From contig JAQUOU010000001.1 of NCBI GenBank assembly GCA_028716975.1, positions 186,001-250,000 on the forward strand: DNA of 64,000 nucleotides, given 5' to 3'. The position numbers were made by a program, and so were the translations under genes. Below the pieces are notes generated by a model. That model had not been told where the DNA came from. It searched no databases and was given only the letters and a program-made list of their open reading frames with translations. Below, one piece after another: positions 55,201 through 64,000 of this stretch (position 1 is its first letter; every line of letters starts with the position of its first letter). The DNA is from Methylobacter sp. GTDB lineage: Bacteria; Pseudomonadota; Gammaproteobacteria; Methylococcales; Methylomonadaceae.

Positions 55201-55342
55201 GGACAAACACGTTTTGCACGTCTGGAAAAGCTTGAACCGGCAGGTTCTCAAAAGCGATGATACCGGATATGGCAACCGCACAGGTAACGCCGATAACCAT
55301 CAGCCGCTGTTGCAAGCAAAATGCGATGAGACGCTCTATCAT
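52274..55342 (-). CDS. CzcA-type heavy-metal RND efflux pump
   Basis: The 1022-residue inner-membrane proton/metal antiporter has twelve helices and two large periplasmic loops. Helix 4 reads GAIDFGIIVDSAVVLVEA with Asp393, Asp399 and Glu406, the pattern of divalent-cation pumps (Co, Zn, Cd, Ni) rather than Cu/Ag CusA. Other HME blocks are NLPVQAFPDVQNVFVQV, RTGIVGMN, PIYDRTELV and GFIALFGISVQNGVIL. It works with the adaptor and outer-membrane genes directly upstream in the same operon. Confidence 0.95.
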   Translation of the reverse strand: MIERLIAFCLQQRLMVIGVTCAVAISGIIAFENLPVQAFPDVQNVFVQVVTQYPGQAPEEVEKLISLPIEREMNGLPHLMNMRSVSIFGLSVVTLTFDDSAEDYFSRQQVLERLQNADIPDDTKPQLGPLSTGVGEIYRYVINARHLPLIEQRALQDWVIEPRLRTVQGVADVVSYGGGVKEYKVSAKPDRLKNYRIDLTQLYDAIAANNTNTGGGYIQHGDEALVVRGTGLLSSADEIGDIVVTTNDGVPVRIKDVAEISVGPQPRTGIVGMNQRDDIVEGIVLLIKGRDAVNVLSGVKEKIKELNDFGLPPGVKITPIYDRTELVGHTIHTVEHNMVEGAALILIILLVFLRRFMAAFLVTLIIPLSLLFAFILVDLGGISANLISLGAIDFGIIVDSAVVLVEAVMVQVTLDLHRNADIRHLRQTLSSTATEMGRPILFSKAIIIIAFLPIFTFQRVEAKIFSPMAYTLSFALIASMLFSLTFVPAMLTYLLGPKLAESHNPLVQAMERHYRRLLERVLANARLVFISAVAVLALSFLSIRWIGTEFMPKLDEGNIWLTITLPTPIALTTAKEFERKVRNKLETFSEAKTILTQLGRPEDGTDPKGFNNLEVLIDLKPKESWRYKKKDDLVQAMDKELSIFPGIFTNFSQVIQDNVEEAISGVKGEIAIKIFGSDLKTLQNKGDQVTHILASIHGATDIAAEQQAGLAQVIVAIDRAKVSRYGINVADVERVLEIGMGGKAASQFLEGERRFDITLRYDENARNSVAGLESLTVQTPNGQRIPLAELATIQVNQGASRISREDNMRRIAIKCNLIDRDQGSFVAEAQRKVAAQVDLPPGYHIVWSGQFENQQRAMKRLSIIVPISLGLIFVLLFWAFMSVKNALLILMNVPFAMIGGILILWVTSINLSVSAAVGFIALFGISVQNGVILVSQLNKLRREGQTLHDAIVNGSVSRLRPVVMTAMMAMLGLFPAALSTSVGSETAKPFAVVIIGGLMTATLLTLTLLPALYRYFAEADEP

Positions 55343-55364
55343 GACTATATCCTGGTTTGCAATG

Positions 55365-56546
55365 CTAAGGATTAGCGCTATCGGTTTCGATTTCTTCTTC
55401 GGCGCGCAACATCAGCGCACCTTCAGTCACCAGTAACTCATTAGGCTCCAGTCCTTGTTTTATAACTGCTTTATCTTTCAGCCGGAGAGCTATTTCAACC
55501 GGACGCTTTTGGTAATGATTAGCATCGAGGGCTATAAAGACATAATCTTTATCATCTTCAGTAAAAACTGCCGTCAAAGGAATCACGATGGCCTGATCGC
55601 CGGGTTCACTTTCCACGTTAATGGTGGCGTACATGCCCGGTAGTAATCGGCCCGCGGCATTGGGCAAGTCGCAGCGCACTTGGACAGAACGGGTGTTCTC
55701 GTTCAGCACTTGGCCGATATACTGCACCGTGGCCGGAAAGTGTTCACCCGGATAGGCAGGCACTTCCACCGACAGCTTTTGCCCCAGCTTTATCTTGCCG
55801 AGATTAACCTCGAAAACTTCCATCACCAGGGTTAGCTTTTTAATATCAGAGACCACAAATAAGGGCGTATCGCGGTCGGGCCTCACTTCCACGCCCGGAT
55901 TGACGTTACGTTCGACCACCACGCCTGCAATCGTCGAACGCAAGGCAAAGCGGCCGTCGCTTTGTTTAAGAATTATATGCAGGTTTTTGAGGCGCTCCTG
56001 GGTGCGTTGCACTTCGCTGCGGGCATCATTTAAATTGTCTTGCGCCTGTTCCAGCTCCTTGCGGGAAACGGCTTTGCCCGTGTAAAGTTCTTGCTGGCGA
56101 TTAAAAGTATGCCTAGCCAATAGTAAGTCAGCTTGGGCTTTGGCAAAATTCGCTTCAGTATCGGCAACATCCGGGCTGTCCAGTTCGAGCAGTACTGACC
56201 CTGCTGTTACGGGCGTTCCCAAAGCGATCGGCGCAGTAACAACGCGGCCGGCTACCGGCGAGCTGATGCGTGAAGTGGCACCCTCGTTGTAGGAAATTTT
56301 CCCCGCCAAGGGTTCCAGTAAGGGGTACTGTGTCTTGCTCAAACCAGCAATCTTGACGTAAGCTTTTTTCGGCGAATCCGGCGTCAGATATACCTCGCCC
56401 GGCTTTTTAGGGGGATGCGGCACGGGTTGGGCATTGTTCGCTGAATCGGAACAGGCGATTATACATGCCGCTATTAATAGTCCGCATGCTATCGAATTTT
56501 TTCCGGGTAAAAGCTTCTGTTTATTTATTTTCACTAATTTGCCCAA
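55365..56546 (-). CDS. CzcB-type periplasmic adaptor of the metal RND pump
   Basis: The 393-residue membrane-fusion protein has an N-terminal lipobox-like IIAC in CGLLIAACIIAC. The barrel-hairpin-lipoyl order is visible: GKISYNEGATSRISSPVAGRV, SVLLELDSPDVADTEANF, a long coiled-coil hairpin (RHTFNRQQELY to QRTQERLKNL), STIAGVVVERNVNPG, and the C-terminal VIPLTAVFTEDDKDYVF. It links CzcA to the outer-membrane channel. It lies 22 bases before the pump gene start. Confidence 0.94.
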   Translation of the reverse strand: MGKLVKINKQKLLPGKNSIACGLLIAACIIACSDSANNAQPVPHPPKKPGEVYLTPDSPKKAYVKIAGLSKTQYPLLEPLAGKISYNEGATSRISSPVAGRVVTAPIALGTPVTAGSVLLELDSPDVADTEANFAKAQADLLLARHTFNRQQELYTGKAVSRKELEQAQDNLNDARSEVQRTQERLKNLHIILKQSDGRFALRSTIAGVVVERNVNPGVEVRPDRDTPLFVVSDIKKLTLVMEVFEVNLGKIKLGQKLSVEVPAYPGEHFPATVQYIGQVLNENTRSVQVRCDLPNAAGRLLPGMYATINVESEPGDQAIVIPLTAVFTEDDKDYVFIALDANHYQKRPVEIALRLKDKAVIKQGLEPNELLVTEGALMLRAEEEIETDSANP

Positions 56547-56591
56547 GAGCTAATTTTTGATTTTCGGCACATCTAGCCGGATACTTCATTG

Positions 56592-57941
56592 CTATTGAGT
56601 CTTCACGCCGGGTGATGGATGCGTGACCGCCTTTTTATCGGCGTTTAATTCTACTCCCAATGACTTTGCCAAATCGAAGTAAGCATTGGTGCGATTTATC
56701 ATCGCCGCGTAATAATCGCGCGTGACGATTTTATAACTGCGCTGGGCTTCGATAAAGTCGAGCACACTGGTAGCGCCTTTGCTGTAGGCCAGTTCAGAAC
56801 TGTTTCTTACCGTTAGCGCATCGTCTAGTAAGCCCTCCTGGAAACGTTGCACAATTTTGTTAGCACTGTTCCAGGCTGCCAAAGCACTGACCACGTCGTT
56901 GCGAATAGTAAGCTCGGTTTGCTCCGCCGCGAGCCGGCTCTGATTTAAATTGACACCTGCTTTTGAAGTCTCGCCCTGATATTGATAAAACAGCGGTAAC
57001 GGCACACTGAAGCCGATGAAACCGGAATTTAAGGTATTGTTGCTGGGATCGCGGACATAGCCTGCCGTCACATTAACATCGGGATATTTCAGACGCCGTG
57101 CCAGCTCCAATTCCTTTTCGGCTTGCGCCGCACGGAGTTTGTCGGCCTCTAAGTCGGGGCGCTGCTTTAAGGCCAGACTAATCAATTCTTCTTTTGGCCG
57201 GTTTTGGCCGATATTCATGAGGTCAGGCCACTGCTCTTTGGCTTCAAACTGCAAACTCTTGTCGGGCCAGCGCAGAATCATGGCTAAATTGGCTTGAGCC
57301 AGATCAACAGCTGTTTGGGCATTGTCGAGATCGGATTGGGCACGCATGGCTTCCATTCTAACTCGCAGAAAATCGGATTCCGAAATATCGCCACTCTTTA
57401 AACGCAGACGGTTAGCTTTGGAAATAACCTGATAATGATCAACTATTTCTTGCGCCAGCCACCGGTTTTTCTGCATTTGCAGCAGTTCGTAGAAAGCATC
57501 TCTAACCATATTGGAAAAAATGCGTTCGGCATCGCGAAAATCGCTTTCTGCCGCTTGGGTTGCAAAACCGCTGCTTTGAATGCGCAGGCCGCGTTTGCCC
57601 CCCACTTCAATCAACTGACTGAATGAAAAAAGTTCCGCCGGACCGCAGGAAACATTCTGATTATGGTTGCAACCAATGGCACTGGAGCCTTTGTTTAGGT
57701 TACGGCTCAATTCGGAGAGCTGAAAACTGAAAGTGGGATTGGGAATGGCGGAGGCAATCAAGGCTTCTGCGCGTGATTGGTCGATATTGTATTGCGCTGC
57801 AATGAGATCCAGATTACGCTGATAAAAAATAGCCAAGGCTTCATCGACGGAAATCGCTATACCTTGCCCGCACACATTCAAAGTAGTCAATAAACTGAAC
57901 AGCAGCACCAGTATCGAAGGCTTTAAATGACTTATTTCCAT
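56592..57941 (-). CDS. TolC-family outer-membrane channel of the metal pump (CzcC-like)
   Basis: The 449-residue protein has a signal peptide (about 8-26) and two outer-membrane efflux repeats: DEALAIFYQRNLDLIAAQYN with a later SEADFLRV-like SESDFLRVRMEA, and RPDLEADKLRAAQAEKELELARR with YSKGATSVLDFIEAQRSY. An insert with two Cys (CNHNQNVSC) near 93-102 is typical of CzcC-like proteins. It is the first gene of the czcCBA-PII operon. Confidence 0.93.
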   Translation of the reverse strand: MEISHLKPSILVLLFSLLTTLNVCGQGIAISVDEALAIFYQRNLDLIAAQYNIDQSRAEALIASAIPNPTFSFQLSELSRNLNKGSSAIGCNHNQNVSCGPAELFSFSQLIEVGGKRGLRIQSSGFATQAAESDFRDAERIFSNMVRDAFYELLQMQKNRWLAQEIVDHYQVISKANRLRLKSGDISESDFLRVRMEAMRAQSDLDNAQTAVDLAQANLAMILRWPDKSLQFEAKEQWPDLMNIGQNRPKEELISLALKQRPDLEADKLRAAQAEKELELARRLKYPDVNVTAGYVRDPSNNTLNSGFIGFSVPLPLFYQYQGETSKAGVNLNQSRLAAEQTELTIRNDVVSALAAWNSANKIVQRFQEGLLDDALTVRNSSELAYSKGATSVLDFIEAQRSYKIVTRDYYAAMINRTNAYFDLAKSLGVELNADKKAVTHPSPGVKTQ

Positions 57942-58176
57942 AGGTTTGACTTTCTTTTTGCGGTTAAACTGATAATTTACAAGCTAATATAAAAATCGAA
58001 TTAACCTCCATACTAATCATTGACATCCCAAGCCGAGTGGGGGCACTGTATAATAACCAGCCGGCAAGACAAAAGCGATCTTAACTATTGATCCGCCCTT
58101 TTAAAGTTTTAATTCCGCCCGCCTTGAGTCCTTCGTCTAGCTCAGGAGAGCTCTGTCGAACCCGTTCGTGGTGAGC
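57942..58176. other. promoter-side region of the metal efflux operon
   Basis: AT-rich upstream region of the minus-strand czcCBA operon, then a G/C-richer stretch entering the repeat array. No gene is seen. Confidence 0.4.
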
Positions 58177-58320
58177 CCTTCGGCTGTGCTCAGGAGAGCC
58201 CCTTCGGCTGTGCTCAGGAGAGCCCCTTCGGCTGTGCTCAGGAGAGCCCCTTCGGCTGTGCTCAGGAGAGCCCCTTCGGCTGTGCTCAGGAGAGCCCCTT
58301 CGGCTGTGCTCAGGAGAGCC
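58177..58320. repeat. minisatellite: six perfect 24-bp tandem copies
   Basis: Six identical 24-base units run without interruption from 58177 to 58320. Each unit starts CCTTCGGCTGTGCTC and ends AGGAGAGCC. Flanking sequence (CTGTCGAACCCGTTCGTGGTGAGC before, TTGTCGAACCATGAG after) resembles the dispersed REP-like family also seen at 28391-28462. The array therefore seems to be an expanded internal part of such an element. As 24 is a multiple of three, both strands have open frames of repeating 8-residue units, but these have no protein features. Confidence 0.95.
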
Positions 58321-58426
58321 TTGTCGAACCATGAGCGAAATCGATTTTTTCAACGCTTCCATAGATAAGCTAAATCCCTAAGGACTTGCAGGGGATAATC
58401 CTCAATGGATCCGTCGATGACAATAA

Positions 58427-58648
58427 TTAAGTCTTCCTTATCTGCTTTGACAATTTCATGTCGTTTTCATCTGCTTGTTCAGTCAGTAATCTCTGATGAG
58501 TCCCCGATAAGTGATCGCCGGTAGTGGGCAAAAACTGCGACTGTTTTTGCTTTTTTTCATCATCAGCACAGACATCCACTGAAAAAGGCAGTGATGAAAC
58601 CAGAATCAACGCCATGTAAGTGGCTATCCTATTGAAACACTTAATCAT
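58427..58648 (-). CDS. small secreted protein of unknown function
   Basis: The protein has 73 residues from ATG 58648, which has GGGGAG eight bases upstream; an ATG at 58663 is less well placed. A signal peptide (IATYMALILVSSLPFSVDVCA) is followed by a short polar, Lys/Gln-rich mature part (DDEKKQKQSQFLPTTGDH). No family recognised. Confidence 0.6.
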   Translation of the reverse strand: MIKCFNRIATYMALILVSSLPFSVDVCADDEKKQKQSQFLPTTGDHLSGTHQRLLTEQADENDMKLSKQIRKT

Positions 58649-59434
58649 ATTATTTCTCCCCATAAACTTTAATAAAGATTGCTAATCCACTGACTTAACT
58701 TAGTTGGCCCAGCATTATAAAAGACAGCTAATTTCGTGCCAGAAATTGATACTTGTAATAATATGAATAAAATCAATGCATTTTAATAAAGAGTCAAGAA
58801 TCCAGCTAAACCAAAAAAGAGTTTTAGGTTCAAATAAACCTTTTCCTTAGGATGCTTCTGAACATAAACCGCAACTTGCCGGAATTATTATTCAGCATTT
58901 AGTGATGGCCATACCGCTGACTGGCCACTATCCCTTTACTTGACAATATCGGTAATCCCTAGTCGAACCATATGCAATGCCTGTTGAACAGGTTTGAAAA
59001 TTTGACGGAACAGAACATCCTAATTTCAAATAGATAAATATAAATCAATGAGTTATATATTTATATCCTAACCTTTGACTGGGAAAAGAGAAGCTGTTAG
59101 TAGAAAAATGAGAAGCCATGTTACAGTCACGAAGTTTCTTCACAAAGATTAAACACGGAGGCGAGCGTTGCCAAGCAGGCCGGGTGATGGTACCACTGCG
59201 TGTGCGAGGAAAACTCACCGGCTTTATAATGCCGGTGTATCACTTGAAGCGTTCGAGGGCATTTTCGTAAGCACGAAGGGTAAAGCTATGGGTGATGTTG
59301 GCGAATCATTTGACTGCGGACGGCACGTTAAACAAACGCAGCAAGTTTCCTCTCGATCTCTAAGCAAGATCCATTATTTATCCAAAGGTGGAAGATGGAA
59401 GTTACTTCTGAATTTTCAGGTAGCCGGGTTCAGA
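58649..59434. other. 786-base stretch without a supported gene
   Basis: AT-rich in its first 450 bases, then a somewhat GC-richer part (about 59150-59400). Possible plus-strand frames in the second part have no family resemblance and no good ribosome site. It may hold remnant DNA. Confidence 0.4.
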
Positions 59435-60307
59435 TTATCGAATCAGATAATCGATTGCTAATCCGGCAAATATTACCATCCCAAACCAGTTGTTATTTAA
59501 AAAAGCTTTAAAGCAAAGCGGTTTTACCCGGCGAGAAATCAATTTTTGCTGATACATTGATAATATTGCCGCTACAAAAATACCCATATAATAAGGCCAG
59601 CTCAGTTGTTGCATTTGTCCGATACTAACCAGTAGTCCCAGTATAATGGCCTGGAGTATCCCTATAATTTCCCGGTCTTTATCGCCAAAAAGTATGGCGG
59701 TGGATTTAACGCCTATTTTTAAATCATCGTCTTTATCTACCATGGCATACATGGTGTCATAAACCAATGCCCATAATATAACAGCCAAATACATCACCCA
59801 CGCTACATCGGGAATATGGTTAAGCTGCGCGGAAAAACTCATTGGGACCGCCCAGCCAAAAGCAATGCCTAGATAGGCCTGGGGTAAATGAGTATAACGT
59901 TTCATAAAGGGATAACTGGCCGCCAAAAATGCAGCCACAAAAGACAACATAATGGTATATGCATTTAACAATAGAACCAGGCTAAAAGCGCACAGGCACA
60001 ATATTATAAATAAGATCAAGGCTTCTCCGGGCTTAACTTTATCTGCTGCGATAGGACGTTGTTTGGTGCGTTCCACGTGCGTATCAAAGTCACGGTCAGC
60101 GTAATCGTTAATCACGCAACCGGCGGCCCGCATTAGTACAACACCCAGGCAGATAACAACCAAGACCAGTAAATCAGGTCTGCCGTCACTGGCAATCCAC
60201 AGCGCCCATAAGGCGGGCCATAATAAAATAAAAATGCCGATGGGCCGGTCAAACCGTGCTAATAACCAGTATTGTTTAATTCGATCCATAATTATTGATG
60301 TTGCCAT
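59435..60307 (-). CDS. ubiA: 4-hydroxybenzoate octaprenyltransferase
   Basis: UbiA attaches the polyprenyl tail in ubiquinone synthesis. The 290-residue protein has about eight or nine membrane helices and the two Asp-rich motifs: [19 protein letters not shown] and [19 protein letters not shown] take ATG 60307 ([11 protein letters not shown]), with AAGGTAAGAG upstream; an ATG at 60325 would add six residues. It diverges from arsC. Confidence 0.95.
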   Translation of the reverse strand: MATSIIMDRIKQYWLLARFDRPIGIFILLWPALWALWIASDGRPDLLVLVVICLGVVLMRAAGCVINDYADRDFDTHVERTKQRPIAADKVKPGEALILFIILCLCAFSLVLLLNAYTIMLSFVAAFLAASYPFMKRYTHLPQAYLGIAFGWAVPMSFSAQLNHIPDVAWVMYLAVILWALVYDTMYAMVDKDDDLKIGVKSTAILFGDKDREIIGILQAIILGLLVSIGQMQQLSWPYYMGIFVAAILSMYQQKLISRRVKPLCFKAFLNNNWFGMVIFAGLAIDYLIR

Positions 60308-60396
60308 TACTCTTACCTTTTTCAAAGCGACTATTTTTTAAAAAATGCTATTATAGCTTTTTTGTTTGTTTCACCGGTTTCTGAGGTAGGTGGATT

Positions 60397-60744
60397 ATGC
60401 ACGTAAAAATTTATCACAATCCGCGCTGCGGTAAATCACGTCAAACATTGCAGTTGCTGAAAGAACAAGGCATTGAACCGGAAGTTATTGAATATCTTAA
60501 AACGCCTCCGAATGCACAGGAATTGGATGATATTCTACAAAAACTTGGAATTGAGCCTCGTGAGTTAATGCGCAAGACAGAACCCGAATATAAAGCCAGC
60601 GGTTTAAACGACGAAAAACTGGATCGGCAGGCTTTAGTTAATGGCATGGTAAAGCATCCTATATTAATTGAACGTCCCATTGTTATTGCTAACGGCAAAG
60701 CAGCTATCGGACGACCTCCGGAAAACATCCTTAAAATCTTATAA
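60397..60744 (+). CDS. ArsC family protein (glutaredoxin-type arsenate reductase, YfgD-like)
   Basis: The 115-residue thioredoxin-fold protein has the catalytic Cys11 in YHNPRCGKSRQTL. Later Arg residues that bind arsenate are visible in LMRKTEPEYK, LIERPIVI and IGRPPENI. That supports reductase chemistry with glutathione/glutaredoxin, though YfgD-type members are not always linked to arsenic. No arsenic transporter or ArsR is adjacent. It precedes wrbA, as in several gammaproteobacteria. Confidence 0.9.
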   Translation: MHVKIYHNPRCGKSRQTLQLLKEQGIEPEVIEYLKTPPNAQELDDILQKLGIEPRELMRKTEPEYKASGLNDEKLDRQALVNGMVKHPILIERPIVIANGKAAIGRPPENILKIL

Positions 60745-60756
60745 TTTTGTTTTTAA

Positions 60757-61727
<971 letters not shown>

Positions 61728-61729
61728 CA

Positions 61730-62434
61730 ATGCCGGAACAACTTCCATTACACTTTGAATTCAGGGCAAACCAAACTTTTGATAATTTTTTCCCTGGCAC
61801 TAACCAGGAAATAATCACGCATTTACAAAACTGCATCGCAGGCGTTGGCGAGCAGCAAATTTTCCTGTGGGGTAAAGCGGGTCAAGGCAAAAGCCATTTA
61901 TTGCAAGCCTGTTGCCGTGAGGCGCAAAACCAAAACCATAATTCTTTTTATTTTGATTTTTCTACTTTAACGCTATCTGATCCGGCGATATTCAATGGGC
62001 TGGATGATTGTGAACTCGTTTGTCTCGACAATATTGAGCAAATAGCGGGCAACGCTGCCTGGGAACAAGCGGTTTTTAATTTTTTTAATCAACATCGCGA
62101 TTACAGCCACAAACTTATTCTATCGGCGGTTGCTGCCCCTAATGACATAGCCATTCAATTACCCGACCTGAAAACTCGTCTTAGTTGGGGATTAACCCTA
62201 AAAATACAGGCCTTAGCCGATATTGACCGCATCGCTGCCTTAATTTTCAAAGCCGGTCAAATGGGCTTTGAAATTTCCCCGCAAGCTGGAAATTTCCTGC
62301 TCACGCATTCAGACAGGGACTTGCCCTCTTTATGGGACTTACTGGAAAAGCTGGATCGAGCCTCGCTCGTTGCAAAGCGTAAACTAACCATTCCGTTTTT
62401 AAAGCAAATCCTGAACGAAATAAATAAATATTAA
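61730..62434 (+). CDS. hda: DnaA regulatory inactivator Hda
   Basis: Hda is a DnaA-like AAA+ protein that, with the sliding clamp, triggers ATP hydrolysis on DnaA. The clamp-binding N-terminus (MPEQLPLHFEF) gives 234 residues from ATG 61730; a TTG at 61724 is also in frame. Walker A is GKAGQGKSHLL and Walker B LVCLDNIEQIAG. LKTRLSWGL is the sensor/Arg-finger region. Confidence 0.94.
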   Translation: MPEQLPLHFEFRANQTFDNFFPGTNQEIITHLQNCIAGVGEQQIFLWGKAGQGKSHLLQACCREAQNQNHNSFYFDFSTLTLSDPAIFNGLDDCELVCLDNIEQIAGNAAWEQAVFNFFNQHRDYSHKLILSAVAAPNDIAIQLPDLKTRLSWGLTLKIQALADIDRIAALIFKAGQMGFEISPQAGNFLLTHSDRDLPSLWDLLEKLDRASLVAKRKLTIPFLKQILNEINKY

Positions 62435-62495
62435 CGATCCGACGCTGGTAGTGCAATGGTGCCGCCATCGCCTTTAAATCTTAAAAAATCTCTAT

Positions 62496-62523
62496 CGCCG
62501 TGAGAATGAGAAAGGCGTTTTTT
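62496..62523 (+). terminator. weak terminator candidate after hda
   Basis: CGCC/GGCG with a short stem and a following run of six T, 62 bases after the hda stop. The short stem makes this uncertain. Confidence 0.3.
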
Positions 62524-62671
62524 GGCAGTAGAATGAGGCCCGCTAACTAGCGCATCTAAAGTCTCAGAAAGAGAAAAATTTTTTGAATCGCGGAATATCG
62601 AATATCAAGCAAGTGACGTACTCAGCGGGGATTAATAGGAATACTCGATTCCCGCCAGACCGCAATGTCAG

Positions 62672-62952
62672 CTATAACACGCCTCGCTCTAATTCTTGCA
62701 GATAAATGAAGTCCGGTGCTTTTACGCCAGCCTTTCTCCTGAGTTCTACTAACTCTGGAGACTCGAAGAAGCATCGGGCATTGTCCAGCGAAGACCCCTC
62801 CGAGAAGTGGACGATGTTTTTGCATCTTGATCGTATCGCAGCAACTGGTAGCTGATTTCTCCGGCGTGTTTTCTAATGCCTGCTGCTTGGTCAAAAACAG
62901 CCTTCCATGCAGGATAAGACTCGACTTCATGAATAATTAAAACGTGCTGCAT
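62672..62952 (-). pseudogene. frameshifted small monooxygenase-like gene (ABM type)
   Basis: The minus strand starts MQHVLIIHEVESYPAWKAVFDQAAGIRK and runs to YDQDA. After a one-base shift at an A-run (62817-62821) it continues in another frame as IVHFSEGSSLDNARCFFESPELVELRR and APDFIYLQELERGVL, then a TAG at 62672-62674. Together they give a complete ferredoxin-like protein of about 93 residues resembling antibiotic biosynthesis monooxygenase-type proteins. A sequencing slip at the homopolymer is also possible. Confidence 0.75.
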
Positions 62953-63407
62953 ATAGATTCCTTGTTGAGTACTTATCGTGCAAAGTCCGTCTTATCTGTC
63001 GGGTTAGCACGGATTATGATAGGGGGTGAACCGTTTTTGTGGGCAAACTGCTATTTGCCCCGACGAGAAGCGCCTTTATGTCCTCATCGGGATATGACGC
63101 AGAATCGCCAGGACTACAATCACCAATTTCGGTATACAACCTCATAGTGTATTTGTTGATTAAGCATTGAATGTTGGGGTTTCCTGCTTTGAGCCCGGCA
63201 CACATTCCAGGTGACAGCAATGTTTCAGGCATTTGTAACGGAGATTGGCGCCAAGAAATAACAAAAATATTCATCCTGAGCGCTGCATTGTTTGTGATTT
63301 GCTCACGCAACTCTCCTGATAGCCCTAGCCAGCACTAGACATTCCAGTTAGGCAAAAAAGTACATTTTTTATTTGCCTCATATGCAAAAATTTCAATTAT
63401 GGCAGAA
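62953..63407. other. 455-base stretch with no recognised gene
   Basis: No frame on either strand has family resemblance. It probably contains the promoter of the monooxygenase-like gene and remnant DNA. Confidence 0.4.
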
Positions 63408-64000
63408 TTATACCCTCGACTGCGCATGCTCGATCAGCCATTGAATATACTCCAGTTGCACATCTTCATGACGAGTGGCCAAGTACATGGTCTTAGTCAA
63501 TGGCAGGTCTTTAAATCGTAAACTGATCACGTCCGGATTTTTGATTTTATCGGCCAGCAACCATTCCGGCAGCAGGCAAACGCCGCGCTGGCTGGCGACT
63601 AACAGCAACATGATGTCGGTTTCTTCCACGGTGATATGGGCCAGCGGTTCAATCCCGGCTGGTTGCAGGACTTTCCTGAACATATCCAGACGCTCGCGTT
63701 CGACCGGGTAAGTCAGGATCGTTTCTTGTTGTAACTCAGCCGGTTCTATTACTTTAAATCCGGCCAGCCGGTGTTCTTTCGCGACGATTAACACCAACTC
63801 AAAATCAAACAACGGTTGGTAGTGCAGCACGCCGTTAAACACGGGGTCGGAAGTCAGTACCGCGTCAAGCTTATATTGTTGGATCGCTTCGAACGAATTA
63901 AACCGGTAACGGGACGTCACTTCAATAGCCAAATCCGGCCAGGCTTGCAGGTAAGGCTGGAGAATCGTGCGAAACCATTCATAACAGGCATGGCAATCGA
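63408..64000 (-). CDS. metR: LysR-type regulator MetR (partial; N-terminus outside window)
   Basis: This is the C-terminal about 197 residues of a LysR-family co-inducer domain. The frame runs open to the window edge, reading CHACYEWF, then AWPDLAIEVTSRYRF. MetR-like blocks are LDAVLTSDPVFNGVLHYQPLFDFELVLI, ETILTYPVERERLDMFRKVLQPAGI, and VASQRGVCLLPEWLL. MetR controls methionine synthesis genes in response to homocysteine. The DNA-binding domain and the target genes are not in view. Confidence 0.85.
   Translation of the reverse strand, partial: DCHACYEWFRTILQPYLQAWPDLAIEVTSRYRFNSFEAIQQYKLDAVLTSDPVFNGVLHYQPLFDFELVLIVAKEHRLAGFKVIEPAELQQETILTYPVERERLDMFRKVLQPAGIEPLAHITVEETDIMLLLVASQRGVCLLPEWLLADKIKNPDVISLRFKDLPLTKTMYLATRHEDVQLEYIQWLIEHAQSRV

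Noticed and set aside
58020-58054. TTGACA and TATAAT before the minisatellite
   Set aside because: The hexamers are separated by 23 bases, too far for a normal sigma-70 promoter, and no gene lies downstream on that strand.
58177-58320. Possible CRISPR array
   Set aside because: The copies are head-to-tail with no spacers between them, and no cas gene is in the window.
58081-58362. Open frames of GSPEHSRR-type repeats on the minus strand and APSAVLRR-type on the plus strand
   Set aside because: They arise because the 24-bp repeat unit is a multiple of three. There is no ribosome site, signal or non-repeat domain, so the DNA repeat is the real feature.
59168-59461. 97-codon plus-strand frame
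   Set aside because: No family resemblance, no good ribosome site, and it runs into the convergent end of ubiA.

Overview
The window looks like a piece of chromosome from a gammaproteobacterium of modest GC content. Gene content and order (bioB-F-H-C-D, hflD, orn/rsgA, hda, an aa3 oxidase operon with ctaG and surf1) fit that class. I lean towards a Methylococcales-type methanotroph, but this is inference: no methane-oxidation gene lies in the window. No rRNA, tRNA or CRISPR array was recognised.

Layout. 1-4.5 kb (minus): surf1, a Sco-like thiol protein, a striking heme A synthase-FtsY fusion gene, ftsE and the start of ftsX, tightly overlapped. 4.6-9.8 kb: a DUF2909 gene, a shared terminator, and the oxidase operon coxB (with two extra cytochrome c domains), coxA, a 32-residue micro-protein, ctaG and coxC. 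10-17.6 kb: a large unknown lipoprotein, the complete biotin operon and comF. 17.8-22.9 kb: an accessory stretch with a Cys/His-rich secreted protein, a decayed fecI/fecR pair, an Fnr-type regulator beside a perfect Fnr box and a tiny lipoprotein, an IS6-family relic, a DJ-1-like protein and a DUF1993 protein. 23-28.3 kb: housekeeping genes (serS, orn, an M48 protease, rsgA) and a fused fluoride channel gene with a DUF190 partner.

28.7-37 kb: a 1245-residue flavin/iron-sulfur oxidoreductase, then an operon of a PstS-like binding protein, a porin and a sensor GGDEF-EAL protein. 37-40 kb: a structured inverted-repeat element and copper export genes (copA plus an HMA chaperone). 40-47.4 kb: an EAL-HDOD gene broken by an exact 13-bp tandem duplication, hflD, relic DNA, an ArsR-type repressor diverging from an SDR gene with a visible operator, a second DUF1993 gene, a resolvase relic, and a ZnuD-like TonB receptor behind a 20-bp palindrome.

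47.5-58 kb: pncC, an envelope-stress-like cluster (YfdX, Spy-like protein, His/Gly-rich proteins, HdeD), and a CzcCBA-type heavy-metal efflux operon ending in a PII-like gene. 58-64 kb: a six-copy 24-bp minisatellite, ubiA, arsC, wrbA, a DUF2069 gene, hda, a frameshifted monooxygenase gene and a partial metR.

Themes. Respiratory oxidase biogenesis is physically tied to protein targeting and division genes. Metal handling recurs (CopA/CopZ, CzcCBA-PII, ZnuD-like receptor, Cys/His-rich proteins, ArsC). Several genes carry fresh-looking lesions, which suggests ongoing decay in the accessory stretches.
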